A stretch of 64,000 nucleotides of DNA from Sclerodactyla briareus (GCA_026419785.1 JAODTK010005570.1:1-64000); one strand, 5' to 3'. Shown: positions 36,363 to 49,934, numbered from the stretch's first letter. Numbers and translations: made by a program. The notes: generated from the letters alone by a model not told the origin.

Positions 36363-39088
36363 TCTTCTACTTCCCGTGGCATTGTGGATGGAGTTTTGTT
36401 GTATGTGAGGGTCTGCTTGAAAAGTTTTGAGAAGGCCGATTATGGTGTAGTTTTGTCAACTCGGTTTGGTGTGAAATTCCGTCTAACTCATCTGGTATTC
36501 CCAGTTGTTTATTAGTTGGCGTTGTGTACCGTTCCCCCAATAGCTCTGAAGACACCAATCTCTCTTTCCGACAAGCTTTTCGAAGTTTCTGGGGAGAGTT
36601 CAATTATTATGGGTGATTTTCAATTTCCCAGATCTTTCTTGGTCTATGGTACTAGTGGCAGTCATGGATCTGGCTTTTTCAAATGTCACGCAGATTTGTT
36701 TCCTTGCCTCCGCTGTACATTTTCCTACCAGAAAGCATTAAATATTTGGATTTAGTTTTTGAGCAGTGATCCAGAGTCTGTAGATATGTATAGAGCTTGG
36801 TAAGCTCGGTGCAAGTGAACGGAAAAAAAAAATATTTTAAGCTTGTCAATGTGTCTTGTTCTGTCAATATCCCTCAGAGTGTAGTGCTTGTTCTTTGTTT
36901 CGGCGAAAGCGGATGTGATGGCTTCCCCGGTTTTTTAGAGGCAAAAGTAATTTGGCATAAACTGTAGAAAGTACGAAAGCTTTTGACTCTTGGAATGGTT
37001 TCATTGAAAGGTTAACGAGGTTATGAAGGTTCACGTTCCTTGGAGGGAACGTCGCAGTAAGAACAAGAGGCCTTCTTGGATGAAAAAGAAAGTTTTTCTG
37101 GCCATCACACGTAAGCGACAACTGTGGCGACTTTTATTCGTTGTCTGGGTCCGTGGTCTGATCTAGGGCATTTCAAAGTTCAGCAAAAGCATTTTTGTTC
37201 AAGCGTTGAGTTTCTGGTGACTAAACTTGATTTCGAGGGGCAGATAGCATCTAATATAAAGGAGAATCTCGTGCATTTCTCTTATGTGAGAGGGAGGCAC
37301 AGTCAAGGACAGGCATTGGTCCTTTGATAGATTCCAACTCTGGTAGTACAATCAGCGGATAGCCAGGATGATGGTTCTAACTGAAGGTTATTCAAATTAA
37401 TGATCGTGGTTTTACTCATGAGAACTTGGATAATTTGGTGACCTAGTTGTCGGGGGTTTCTCCGCATTAGTATGGTAATAGGTGTGTTCGTTCTGTTTAG
37501 TAAGGAAGAGAGAAACTGCAGACAAGCTCAAAAGTGTAAAGCTCTGGTCCTGACGGGTTATCCTTTCTTACTAAAATCCTTGCCGACGGGTTACAAAGAA
37601 GGTGTTGTTCGGATGATTGGAGGAGAAGCAAATGTTTCTCCTATTTTCAAGAACGGAAACGGTCGCTTCCTTGTAATTACAGGCCATGCAGTCTTACTAG
37701 TGTGTCTGCAAGGTAATGGAATTAATCATTCGGGACTTGGTGTTTATTTCAATATGCATAGTCTGATTAGAGATTCTCAGCATAGGTTTAGGAAGAATCG
37801 TTCGTGTTTGCTAATCTCTTGGAATTTATGGAAGATGTTACATGTTCTGTTGACAACGGCAATGCGTGTTGATATAATTTTCCTGGACTCTCAGAAAGCC
37901 TTTTGAGAAGGTTCTCTCATGAGCGTCTCTTGCTCAAAAGTTGGAGAGCTTTGGTTATTGAGGGGAAAAAGTGTCTCAGTGGATTCGTGAGTGGATTCAT
38001 AATAGGGAACAACGGTTGTTGTCAGTATGGGCGGATCGTCTTTTAGGCAAAAGGTCACTAGTGGCATTCCCCAAAGATCGGTTCTCGGGCCATTAATTTT
38101 TCTGGCGTATATTGACCATCTTGAAGGTTCTGTTCATTCAAGGGTTACGAAGTTCGCTGACGATACTACGTTGTATCGGGAGGGGTCGGTTGAATGATGA
38201 TGCTGCAATTGTTCAAAGGGATCTGGATATTAATTCCAAATGTATTCCCGAATCGCAAATGTTTTTCGATGTCGACAAGTGCAAAGTTATGATGTTGGTT
38301 TTCACAATCGAAACTCTTCCTTCAGTTGAATGGCCGAAATTGCAGGAGGTTGATTTCAGAAAAAGATCTTGGGGTTGTTTTGATTCTTCTTTGGGAACCT
38401 TCCAAGCAGTGTGCCGAAAGAGCTGTGCTAGAGGGCGTAATTGGATTTCTTGCTTGTTAGACGTCACTTCGTTTCCTCGATAAGGGATATTGTGTAAGGC
38501 GTTAAGCAATGGTAAGACCGCACCTAGAGTATTCTGTACAAGTGTGGAATCCCAACTTTGCAAAAGACAAGCATGTAATTGAGACGTCAGCGTAGGGCAA
38601 CTAGAATGATTCACTGTCTGAAAAATTATCTTACGAGGAAGATTAAGGCGTTATCGGTCAACTTACCATGGAGCTGAGCGAAATTTCGGGTGACTTGATC
38701 AGGTTTTCAAAATTGTCCATGACTCGATGGCTGTCCTTCCACTGCTTCTTTGAATTTGCCAATGTTACTGACAAATAGAGGTGGTCACTGTTCAAGCCTC
38801 GTGGCGCAAGCGCGTGCAGATTGGACATCGTAAATATTTCTTCTCGCAGAGAAGAGAGGATCAAGCTTGGAACGTCTCACCTAAAAATGTTGTTTGCTCT
38901 AAGATTGTGAAGCGTTCGAGAACAGTCTGATTTATTTTTCAGGAATCACGGCGTATTATTGTTAGTTTCGAGTTTTTGGGTTCATTTGTTCTTTCCTGGG
39001 AAGGGTGTGGCTTGGGTCGTTTATGAGATTATGTCCTTCCTGACCCTTTATTCACTAAACTAACTAGACTAAACTAAACTATCTCAGG
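36363..39088 (+). mobile_element. 5'-truncated CR1-like LINE inserted in U4 module A
   Basis: A 2.7-kb non-LTR retrotransposon. An AP-endonuclease part is shown by GVVYRSPNSSEDTNLS (about 36,518-36,566) and MGDFQFP near 36,609. RT landmarks follow in order: QHRFRKNRSC near 37,781, IIFLDSQKAF near 37,876, SGIPQRSVLGPLIFLAYID at about 38,060-38,117, and KFADDTTLYREG (catalytic FADD) at about 38,148-38,183. The end is a short CTAAA-type tail at 39,052-39,088. Truncation falls inside the endonuclease domain. Frames are interrupted several times, so the copy is dead unless the consensus is wrong. U1 (about 7,115) and U3 (about 24,602) hold the empty site. No obvious target duplication is clear through the noise. 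Confidence 0.9.
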
Positions 39089-41684
39089 ATTTATAATTAT
39101 TTATAGAACGTCGTGGTATGTTCATCATCTCACTACTTTAAAACAATAAACGGCATATCGTGTTCAAATAGTTCTTGAAGAAGACTCGTCCCCTATTATT
39201 CCCGTCGATGTATAGAGGGAGCTGACAAAACCCGAGGTGACGGCATTTAATGCTGCAGCTATTTCTCCAGATTCTAAGTTCTACAACGAGCCGGCTCATT
39301 CCTCGTTAGAGTTGTTAGACAGGTGTGGTCGCCCTAGTTAAAGATTACGTTGTTACCACCTCGGCCATTTCGTGAATTCGTACTTTGGCTGTCAAAGTAG
39401 GAATCGCCCAATAATACTTTATTCCACCTAAAATGCATCACACAAGTAGTGAATTGGTCAATTTATTGACCAATCCGAAATTACTCGCTTGAGTGCCCTA
39501 ACAAACATTTCTGATTGCATTGCAAATCGTATTTGATGAACTACGTAGACAGCAAATAATAACTTGCGGCTAGTAAAACCTACAATCACTTAGACAAACA
39601 TTATGCTGCACTTCAAAATTCTGAATACGTCGGAGGCTTATCAAGTATTACTACGTAAAAATATTTAGAGAGTGCGATAATACAGACCTGCAGATATTTC
39701 GTGAGTTGAAAGCCGGTTTTGTCGCGCACCATGTCAAAACCCTTTACGCTTCGTATGCAAAGAATTGTTGGTGTTGGGTGTCGGGCACAACATTGTTGAA
39801 TGTGGTGAACAATTCAATTCAAAACGATCAAAGCCATAATAAGTAACCGTTCATTTTGTTTATTTTCATTACACAACATAGAATTTTGCGATTTCAGCCG
39901 GAGTTGCATTGCTAGATGCATACCATGTGGGTCAAAATATGTAAAAGGTTAGAGCGTCTATGTCTGTATGTTATGAGAATCCTACGTTGCTGTTCATTTT
40001 TTACGTACGTTACGCGTATGGTGTTACGGTCCGCCTTACCGCGTGAAACTATGTACTAGTTTTTTTTTTTTTTCATCCAACTGTAATACAACGATCAGTG
40101 ATAGTAATCAATTTATTAACATTGTTTAGACAACCAATGCCCAATGGGACTATCAAGAATATAGTTAATTTGGGTGACAGATGAATTCATACTTCTTCTT
40201 TTTATAAATCAAGATATGTCCCCCTAATCTCTTCGGAAAATCACGACCATGTGAATATTGGGTCATCAATGGGTTTTGTTTTCTTTTTTCAATTGTTATA
40301 ATTTTTTGATGACGTATTGTTTTATAAAACCCATTGACAACGCCCTCATTGGAAAGGTACTCAGTGGTTCACTCTATGACGCGTAATGTAATCAGGATAA
40401 ACTATTACTAACTCCTTACTACTCGTGTGTTAAAACGAACCTTCATCCAGTCGAAGGAATTATCTAATGATCCAATATCCCATGTTTGTGGACAATGACA
40501 TCATATTGTATCTTCAGCTCGCTGCCGCCCATCAATCTGTTGATGCTCCACCATGGCCGGCCAAATAAGGGGTGATGCCAGTGCCTGACGCCAATTCCCG
40601 TAACAAAAACAAACTAGAATCAAGGTTTAGAAAGGCGGTTGATTCTATTCAGTTTTTCCGAACATATCTAATCATGCGAACGCCTGGAAAGTGAATCCTA
40701 ATTATGTGGGGAGGAGAGTTTGCAGTTACAATCATGGTTTTTTGTATAAATAGTTGAATAAGACAACATTGTTTAAACGTCCTCTGTTTTCGTTTTAGAA
40801 GTAGTAAGTATAAATATGTTATACTTCCAACATATGACTTTAACATCGGCACTCATGTGATAATTATTTGTTAGGGTAATACTTTTCTGGGAATTTGGCC
40901 TTCCCAGCAATAATCCATCCACATTGGGATTAGAGTTCTCTCATGGAAATATACAGAATACACAAATTGTTGTACGGTCGCTATATTGCCTAAATACTAG
41001 TCATTGGATAGGCGGTTAGGTTCACCGACTAGTCATACTGAATATATCAAATGATTTGAATATTTCAATAAGGGATAAAAAATAACATGGCTTACGCTGG
41101 TTTCATTCTCACCCCTAAAATGAATACTAACTATCTGATCATATTAATATTATATCGCTAATTACCAAACTTTTAAGCCAGTTCCACGGCAAACGATTAA
41201 TACTAATGATAATGAGCAACGTTCAATGTTGACGGACAAGTCTCTTTATTTAACATATAATGGAGCAGGAATCCACGAGAGTGTTTGGTTTGTATGACTC
41301 TTTTCTGAGCCTTTTCTTTAGAGCCTATATTTTCAGTTTTGGTTCGAGAATTGTCCGCCTTGAGAATACCTGCCTCCACCGCGGACATGAAAGCGCAGGC
41401 AGTTGACAGACAACGATACATCCAATGATAATCGATATCGAGAACCTTCATTGAAAATAGATTTCCTATAACTCAGACCTCGACCCAGATATGCGCAGTG
41501 ATTCCTTGTCAAATATTGGCTTATAAAACCAACGTTCGTCCATTTTTACGATCAAATTCCAGATCGGTTGTTACCACCCATCGTAATTGCATTCGTCGTC
41601 CACTCAAACACATATTCTGGACACGTTTACAGCTACACACTGAAATTCTACGACCACATACAACAATAAACACAGTCCCATAGC

Positions 41685-44472
41685 TGCATTCATCCAGAAC
41701 CTGATCGAGCTGATCCCCGGTCCAACCCCAGAAAAGCGTGAGAAAGGTTGATAGCATTGACGAGAGACTCGCTAACACATCTCCGTGGACAAACTCACCT
41801 CCGAATAAGTCCCGCCGCGACCAACTCGTCATACCAGAAAGTCCGTAGCCACGCCGACCGAACTATCGGGGCCCTGGCAGGAGAATTGTTCTTAACAAGG
41901 AGCGACGGGGGATACAAAACCCGCCTCCGGTAGAAGTACATAGCACGGTTCAACGAGGTCCTACAAGACCAACGATCAGTTCGCCTTTTCAAACAACAAA
42001 ATGTGTACGTTCCCCCAAAACGGATGAGTCGGACTAAACTGGGAATCGACACTTAACACACAAGCAAGACTCATCTACCTTTCTCTCTCCGGCGACTGCT
42101 TTGAATTCAATGGCTTATTTTACAGACAGAACAATCGGTTGTGCAAAGAGCAGTCAAGCGTCCCCTGAGATCGCGACGTTGTCATGTACTGACCAGAGAC
42201 TATTAATAATCATCCAATCGCCAATCGGGACGAACATCATGCAATGCCGCAGGTACTTTAGATGACATATTCCTATATACAGTTGAGCTAAAGATGATCG
42301 CACTCATGGTGAAACTTAATCAGCGCCTTACAAAAACACACCCTCCTCAAGTTCCACAGCAATTCCTGATGCTGAATCACATACCTCGTCTTACGTTTTC
42401 CAGGGAGACAATTTCCGTCAAAACGGCCATTCAGATACTAAACTTTATACTAAGCCTACGGAACCTTCAATACTTATATCGAAACAGGATTCCCAAGCCA
42501 CTTTCAATGGCTTAATCAAAATTCTGATGTATACACCTTCGACCTTCGCCACAATGAGGCAGATTTCATCGATAAAAAATATTTTCCCCAGAAAACTCCG
42601 CAACTGCACTAAAGGAGAATGGACCAATCTCGGAGCCCTCACAAATGGCACGCATATCAGAACCACCACTTGGGTTCAAACTGACCTGCACACCCCATAC
42701 AAAAAAACACAGGGACTTGAAAAGGCCTTGAACCAAGCTTTGGCACTTGACAAACGATCACCCAAACCTTTCTTTCGCAACTGTTTCATAAAGCCCCAAA
42801 TTTCCGACAAAATCTCGAGATTATTAGCTAATTTCAGATTTCCATGCTGGCCTACACATGAAGAACAGAACGCGCAGACGACAGCCTTCTAGAGCAGTTG
42901 ATTCGCAGCATTATAGACGACAACTCACTATATCGAGAAGAGGCACTCACCACTATACGGCATACCATGTGATGAAGCCCCGAATCATCAGACATTATAG
43001 TCTGGTTCCAAATCTCAAGCCACAAAGGCTTCAAAAACGTCACAACTGCTCCAAGCATGCTCACTCGGGAGGGGCAGTGGGGCACGTGACGACACACATG
43101 GCTTGGCGACAGATCTCGTCTCGAGATTCATCGATATTGTGGTAGCATTGATGTTTCTACGAACTTTACCGAAGTCATTTTAACTGAGCGTCAAAAGTTC
43201 TAGCCTCGGTCGTGGTTTCCAAAGGGGTCGAATTTTTCAGTTGGCATTTAAACACACACTTGGTCTGACTAACCATACCACCACAACTTTTAAACACTCT
43301 GCTCAACTCGGCTCACAAGTCCTGGGTAAATATAGACTTACGACGTGATCATTGTTTAAAATCGGCCATATATGATGTTTACCTGATCAGCATGCGGTAG
43401 CTAGGCAGAAACGGGGGATAGGCCCATTTTTGCCCGAGTAGTGAATAATTATGATTCATTATGTCGCCATCCTCCTCATTTCGACAAGGAGGAACCTTCA
43501 ACATCTTTGAATCGGAAATCGAACAAGAATCTCTACAGCCTGCTGTCACTAAAACGAAACCGATATGTTGTAAAGGCAGAATTCCAATCTACCATATTGC
43601 CGGCGCGCTTGTTAAACAGTTCACCGATTCGTTTACGAGATTTTTGGCATTTCAAATGGTTTCCCCGACCGAAAAGCAGATCCCGGCCATCGTTTTATAT
43701 TGTCACTCATGCATAACCCTGCACATAAACTCGCGACCACATAACAGCGTTAGGACCTTGTACCTTCATCATCTGCTGCCAGGTTTGCCGCGGGTAAATT
43801 GAACTGGCAGTCTGTGTGCAAGCTAATTGAGTGTAAGTTTCATTCCCGGTTTGATTAGTTCCGTTTTTGAGTGGTCCCCACTCCGTTGGAATTGGGTTGC
43901 AGGCGAAATTACAGTGGAAGTCTCGCAAGTCCTACGTGAGCTATACCGGATTTTCGGCAGGCTAAGGGCTGGGTATTAAATCACGGGATTCTAAACCTGT
44001 AGCGAATTAAGTTTATTTGAAGGTTAGCCTAATACTTCGAAACCCTACATAGGTAACCTTTTTGTCCGAAAATCCCAGGTTGTTGAAAACGACTATGCTG
44101 CCGCTATTCGCACAATGACATAGCATACTAGCAATACATAGGTTTTCACCCGTTGCTGGCTAGCTCCCGCACTGTCAAGAATATCACGGACGTTTTATGA
44201 ATGGTCTAATCGATAGACGCATGGGCAACCCGGGAACACGAACACATCACGTGTCGACTCCTGAAGTCATATGTTTGACTTCAAAGCCATTTCCGGTTTA
44301 TATTCCAACTGTTTTGAAAGCCCCACATAATTCAAAACCTCAAATCAACGCCACTATGCCACAAAGTGTTTTTTGCCCAAGATCCAGGCCCGAAATTCAT
44401 TGGGTCGGATGCCAGATCTTCATATAGCCTCCCCCATAATAATCAAGTCTGTTCACCGGCAAGCGCAACACA
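41685..44472 (+). mobile_element. Module B copy 4: Penelope-like RT fragment with nested TIR insertion
   Basis: Collinear with the other three B modules. It preserves the catalytic DDIF motif at 42,261-42,272. A 121-codon open stretch at 42,527-42,892 covers the thumb side, in a frame that is mixed with respect to the RT. The module is interrupted at 43,390-44,174 by a TIR element absent from the other copies. Its right end is the breakpoint of the deletion that removed module C. Confidence 0.6.
43390..44174. mobile_element. ~785-bp DNA transposon with ~30-bp TIRs, private to U4
   Basis: U1, U2 and U3 read 'catcaagaa' without a break; U4 has about 785 extra bases. The left end carries TGCGGTAGCTAGGCAGAAAC. 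The reverse complement of the right end carries TGCGGGAGCTAGCCAGCAAC, preceded by CAG. The match continues imperfectly for about 30 bp. Flanking TCA on both sides could be a 3-bp target duplication, which would fit PIF/Harbinger-type insertion (TNA), but this is weak. An internal ORF (43,461-43,802 +, 113 aa, starting MSPSSSFRQGG) has no transposase motif I recognise. It is probably a non-autonomous element. Confidence 0.75.
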
Positions 44473-45483
44473 ATTCATATAGTGTACCGCGAATTACATC
44501 ACTCACATTTCGTTGATTCCAACTATTTAGATTTGATCCAATTTTGAACTTTGATACGCGTTTGTTTGCTTACATTGACCTCGCCTTAGTTTGAACAATT
44601 GTTAAATGAAGGCCCCCGCCAAAAAACAAAAAAACAATAGGCCCTCTCACACACTACTACACACACACAAGGGCAACGGCGCTTGACTTGCCTTGCCTTT
44701 GGAAAGACCCAAATCTGAGACACCGTGTTTTCCGATTGGAGCCGACCATCATTCGTCTGCAAAATGCAATCCATGGAAGGAATAAAACGACGAAACTGGC
44801 TACATGTTAACCGATGGTCCCAGCTTTTGTCGATGAATGATGGAGTAACTCAATGCATTCGTTAGCACTCACTCTCGCCTCATAATGGTGCATGCATGGT
44901 GATAAGAACCATCCGATGACAATGAATCAACACGGAGTCACGCCTCATGGAGTTCCCAATATTGAGCTTATGTTCCCATGAGACCATCCAGACACCTTGT
45001 CCGCACGTAACCACCATAACACCGTTGATTTGCCGTCCGTGATTAGTTTATGGAATTATGTTTAACCAGTTCATTTCATCCCGATCCATTAAACATACAT
45101 GAGGCACACTCGACAGAATCGAAATGACACAGTTAGTCCAGCTGATTCCTCTTATGTTGATGACTCCTTTCGACCAGGGACACTTACTCCGGAAATTCTT
45201 TCATTGAGCATTACCAACAGCATTTCTTCTGCAAGTCAAAACGGGGAATGCGAATTCAAAACATAGTTTCCGCATGTATAGTAGCGTTGTAGTACTGTTT
45301 TCATTGACTATTGTCCCGCATCATTCCAATCGAGTAAACGACGCGATTATTGGTCTTTATATTTCGAATAAAAAAGCCAGTTCACATTTGCAACTCATAA
45401 CAAGATAACGACATAGTTCTTGTGTCAACTTGGCAGCGACTGTCGACGGAAACTACTATCCTACCAGCACGACAGTTTGCAAA

Positions 45484-45498
45484 CCCCCCCCCCCCCCC
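45484..45498. repeat. C homopolymer in module D of U4
   Basis: An uninterrupted run of about 15 C. The other units have shorter C-rich sequence here. Confidence 0.85.
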
Positions 45499-45584
45499 TC
45501 TCTAGTCATAATAGTCATAGATATACACGGCAAGACTCAATTTTCATTCGAACAGTTTTAAACAGAAGGCTGTAATGCAGGATC

Positions 45585-47622
45585 TAGAATATCGTCAATG
45601 CCCTAGACGCCCAGTTTCCCGAATCCACCGTAAGGTGGCACCACACGACGAAAGCCTTTGGTGGAACGCTCAATAGTTTCATAAGTGTTTTTGAAGTATG
45701 ATTTGATATTTGATACCTTCAATATACGTTCAAAGGACTATGGAACGTTTGTAAATATTAAGAAGAGCGTTATTTTTGGGCGAAAAAGGATTTTATTTGC
45801 GATTACGTAATGTTCATATGACGTCCCCAAAACCAATGACCCGAGTCATACGACGTAAACACCAACGAGACGACTTACAGTCAGAGTCTTTTCCGGGAAC
45901 AATCACAACATGCACAAACCACAAAGCTTACCAGACTTGCCATTGCCACATCGTTCGCGTTGCACTCACATGCAGTGTGATGAGCACGCATGAGTAAGTT
46001 CTCTCTCCTCTGTCAGACAAGGCTTCATTTAACTGTTTAAAAGTTTTCATGAAGCGGTAAATTTAACGTTATGGTGTAGTAACTACGGACAAGGTACGTA
46101 CTATTATCATAGTATAGTAAACAGGTGTTTAGCTACTCTTTACACCGGCCTACCTGGTTAGGTCCTAGGCTCACGACTTCACATGATGCATGCGCTGACT
46201 GTACAAGGCCTCGGGCCCAGTCTGCACAAATTAATTAGGTATAGGCCGACATGTACAATAACACAGTCGCTGTCCTCTACACAATCTCACTAAACCTGTG
46301 GCTGCAATGCAGGTATTTCATACGATTGAGAGTCTGACTAGGTTTTGAAGAAATTTGTTTCAATTGTAAGTTATAGAAATATAAAAAGTTTACTAGGCTA
46401 TTTGGAGGCCCAAATTTAGTTTTAAAATGCCGGGTACATTATGCCTGATCCTAGTCACCAAATTTCATTTGTTTATATTCTAGCCGGCTTTAGCCCATAC
46501 CATTTATTGTAAATGTGTAGTAGAATATAAAGTTGTGAGTGAAGACTAGGCTAGGCTTGTATTTGCATCACTTGTCACTGGCCATCATGATTGTTACATA
46601 ATGTGCCACTGGCCATTGTGTAAAACATAGTAGGGCGGCGTTTCACCACTGAATATTTTAGGGTGGCAGTCAATAAGTGGCCAAGTTGAAAGCCTCCGTA
46701 CAAAGCTTATGCCTACACCTGAAGGTGACCAACTGTCCAGTGTTGCGTACCAGTAAAAAATGTAGGTTGTCTGTCAATTACTTTACAGTACATATAAATC
46801 ATCCACCAATCTGATTTAGTTCTTTCTTCCAAACCTCCAATGATTTTTTTTTTTTTTTTTTTTGCTGACAATGAACCGTCAGCGAACATTTTCTTTCCAT
46901 GTTAGAAATCACTACCAAAATGTTGATTGGTTGTTTTTAACACCTAAGTTAATTGTAATACACAGCAAATCTGGATTTATTTTTTGTCACTTAATACAGT
47001 AACATCTTTTATTTACAATTGGAACCCTAATCATTAGGTGCGAGGATGCCGACCAAACATCTTCAGCAGAAATTCCCACTCCCAAGCTTACAGCGACATA
47101 TCTCTGTAATGGAGCAAACTGAATTGCCCTCCAGACAAAAGGCATCGCGTGAATAGGCAGGCCTTTAGCCACACCTGAAGAGTTGGGATGGGCCAAACTT
47201 CGGTGGGGGGTAAATTATGGCTTGCAGTAAATGGTCCAAGTCTAAGGAACCTAACTATTATACCAATTGTCACTCTACAACAGCATGAACGCCCTATGTC
47301 GTTTAGTAGGCATGGGGTGGAATCCCCGCACACTTTTTACAACTTAGATATAACACGATGCTCATCACGATGCGAGTCTGACCTGCCTGCTCAACCATTT
47401 TCATATTGGCACCCTTTCCTCCAACCCAGCTTTGACAGGTAATTTGTTTGAAGACACAGCGGATAGGTTCTTCCTAAGTAACGTACACTAGCTGTCATAA
47501 ATTTAATCACCCATATAACTCGCTATTGACCAACCCGCAATGAAGGCATTAAATTCTGGTTCCGAAAACTGTGGATCCGTTGGTTGAGAGCCTGCTCAAT
47601 GACTTTGAACTACGCTATGGAT
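45585..47622. mobile_element. ~2.0-kb private segment between D and E of U4, unclassified
   Basis: U2 and U3 read from 'agaaagttgtaatggtagg' or its variant directly into 'caacccggaatgac'. U4 departs after 'ggctgtaatgcagga' and returns at 'caacccggaatgcc' near 47,625. The inserted 2.0 kb contains a T-run (46,846-46,863), several sub-100-codon ORFs (for example 47,088-47,333 -) and no recognisable TIR, LTR or RT motif. It could be an insertion or the product of a rearrangement. Confidence 0.5.
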
Positions 47623-47659
47623 TTTGAAGACAACCCGGAATGCCCTTTCAGACTACCCT

Positions 47660-49290
47660 ACTACTACCTTCCTTTTGGTCTGAAAATCCAGATAAGATTA
47701 AAATAAAGCCACGAATCAATCCTGTTCCTAGGGAGCTTGAATTCTCACATACGTGATTACGTGGTGAACAGGTATAGATAGAATACCAAGGTTCTGGAAA
47801 ATGTTTTCATTATTATTTGATTCATGCAAAGTTATGGGGAAAGGTACCTATTCTATTGTAATTAGAACGAAACGGATACGTTCGATATTCATAACGCATT
47901 ATCATTAAACGTTTTGTTTGGCTTGGGGCTTGATGAAATTTCAGATTTCCAAAAGAAACTACGACCATAGAGTCTGTGGAATTACTACTCCATCTGGGTA
48001 ACTGACATGGTCATGTACTACGAGATGTTGCACAGGAGTGGAGTTATTCATGTTTAAGATATGTTAATGTATGTTCTCATCAGTTCAGCCGTCGTTCAAT
48101 ATTACCCATCCTCCTTTCACCTATAATTTTGGGATATAGCAATATTCCCTGAAACATGGTAATTGATTCCGACTTGGAATTTCACAGAATTTTGTTGATT
48201 GCTGATAGAGCCATTGCTGATATCTCGATCAGGAGGGTGTTTAGGCCTATTGTCTGGCCCATTCCGACTCTCAACACTAAGACTAAGGCTAAAAATGAAA
48301 AAAGTAGGAGGTGCTGTATTTCCATACGTATACCTTTTTTGGTTCAGTCCCAACCATCTTCAGTTATACCTGCAAGGTGCAATATAGGATATCATCTCGT
48401 GCCCATTGGTTTTTGTGGCAGTTGTTCCATTGTTGAGTTTAAATACCGGTCTGCCTTGTAAAATACCCTATGATTGCTTTTTCCTTGCAGAGCTTGTCTA
48501 TCAATAAGTTCTCAATTGCTTACAGTACCATCGTTTTCTAAGATTGTTGATAATCTCTGGCCAAGATAAGTGGGTGGAGGATTTTGTTTTTGTTGATCGA
48601 GAGTGGATGGGGGAGTACCGTTTTTGTTGCACTCTCGACTAAGAAAGTGGTCACCAACACTCCCGCTTTCTTTTATTAAGCTGGAGGCTTGATCAACAAC
48701 TGTTGTTTCTGGAATACCATCTCATTGGTTTAAGTAACCACATTTATTGATACTAATTTGCGCCATTCTCATGAAAACTGGTGTATTTGTTATACCTACA
48801 CGACATACCATTCCAATGTTGGTATTGCACATACGGATATAAAACAAATCTAATCATATTTAACACTCCGTATGTACACCTTATATAATGTAATATTTAA
48901 TCCTGGGCATTTGCCCTATACATTGCATGGGGTGTACATTGCATTTGTCTATGCTTTTCGTATAGAATTGTTCAGATACAATACCAACCGCTTGCAGAAC
49001 TAATTACCATAATAAACATAATATCACATTGAGCTAAACCGTGTTTTTTTTTGTCCTAACCTGCTATAAACAACCATCAGTGGCATTTTGGCACTGCAGA
49101 CCTGTAAAATTTTCAAGGACATTTCCTCGTTAATAGTAAGTGTTATTGGCGCTGGTAGAAGCCTATTTTGAGCATGAATTATCTTGATTATTTCAACTTT
49201 CTAATCACTAATTCGTGCGATCGAATTCACTCTTTCTCCATGGAACCGTACTGATTAACACAACTATAGGTCTTCACTACGTGTGTTGTT
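47660..49290. other. ~1.6-kb replacement segment in module E of U4
   Basis: After a short return to module E (47,622-47,660) the sequence again departs. It rejoins at 'cctttacaaacaaatcctataat' near 49,300, which corresponds to about 32,890 in U3. About 600 bp of normal E sequence is missing and 1.6 kb of unrelated sequence is present. The longest ORF, 48,156-48,461 +, is overlapped by an antisense ORF of similar size, and neither is recognisable. Confidence 0.45.
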
Positions 49291-49934
49291 AAACTGCATG
49301 CCTTTACAAACAAATCCTATAATCTCCATACGCCAATGGCACCTGATTTTTTCCCCTATTTGATCCCATGACATACACAATTTATAATCAGTACGATTAT
49401 CAGGCAGCGCACGTTCCCCGCTCTAATGGAAATCTTGTCCATTTGACTCAGAGCCAGTGAAAAAACCAATTTACTCCGATTCCGGTATTAACGTAACTCC
49501 AAAAATTAGTTCAGACCTTAATCGTCACTGAATCGATCACGGATCCTGAATTTTCACTGTTGTTCTTATATGCGAACAATTCGCAATCTTGATGAGTAGC
49601 ATGTCCGCCTAAAGCCTTCTTACAATTTAGCCTCTGATTGACCTGAGAGTCTTAGACCATTAGATTTATCTCAAAGCCCACGTGTGCTCCCATTTCCACC
49701 TATCAACCGATTGCCCCCCCCCTTGTGTTGTGATTCCTACATCCTATGACATGCCAGTACACGTCATGCGTGACCGTCCCCCACGTCATCATACGCAGAG
49801 ATAACGCTAACAGGTTCACATGACTTCAAACCATCCCTGACGTTTGTTTCGATCGTCAGTAGAGCATCATGACGATAGTTCGAGGGAGTCTCACTGCACG
49901 TGGTAGACACTGAATTCTTACCCCCACAATACAA

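Noticed and set aside
37472-37906. A separate 144-codon gene on the plus strand.
   Set aside because: It lies inside the CR1-like LINE and overlaps RT motifs such as QHRFRKNRSC and IIFLDSQKAF.
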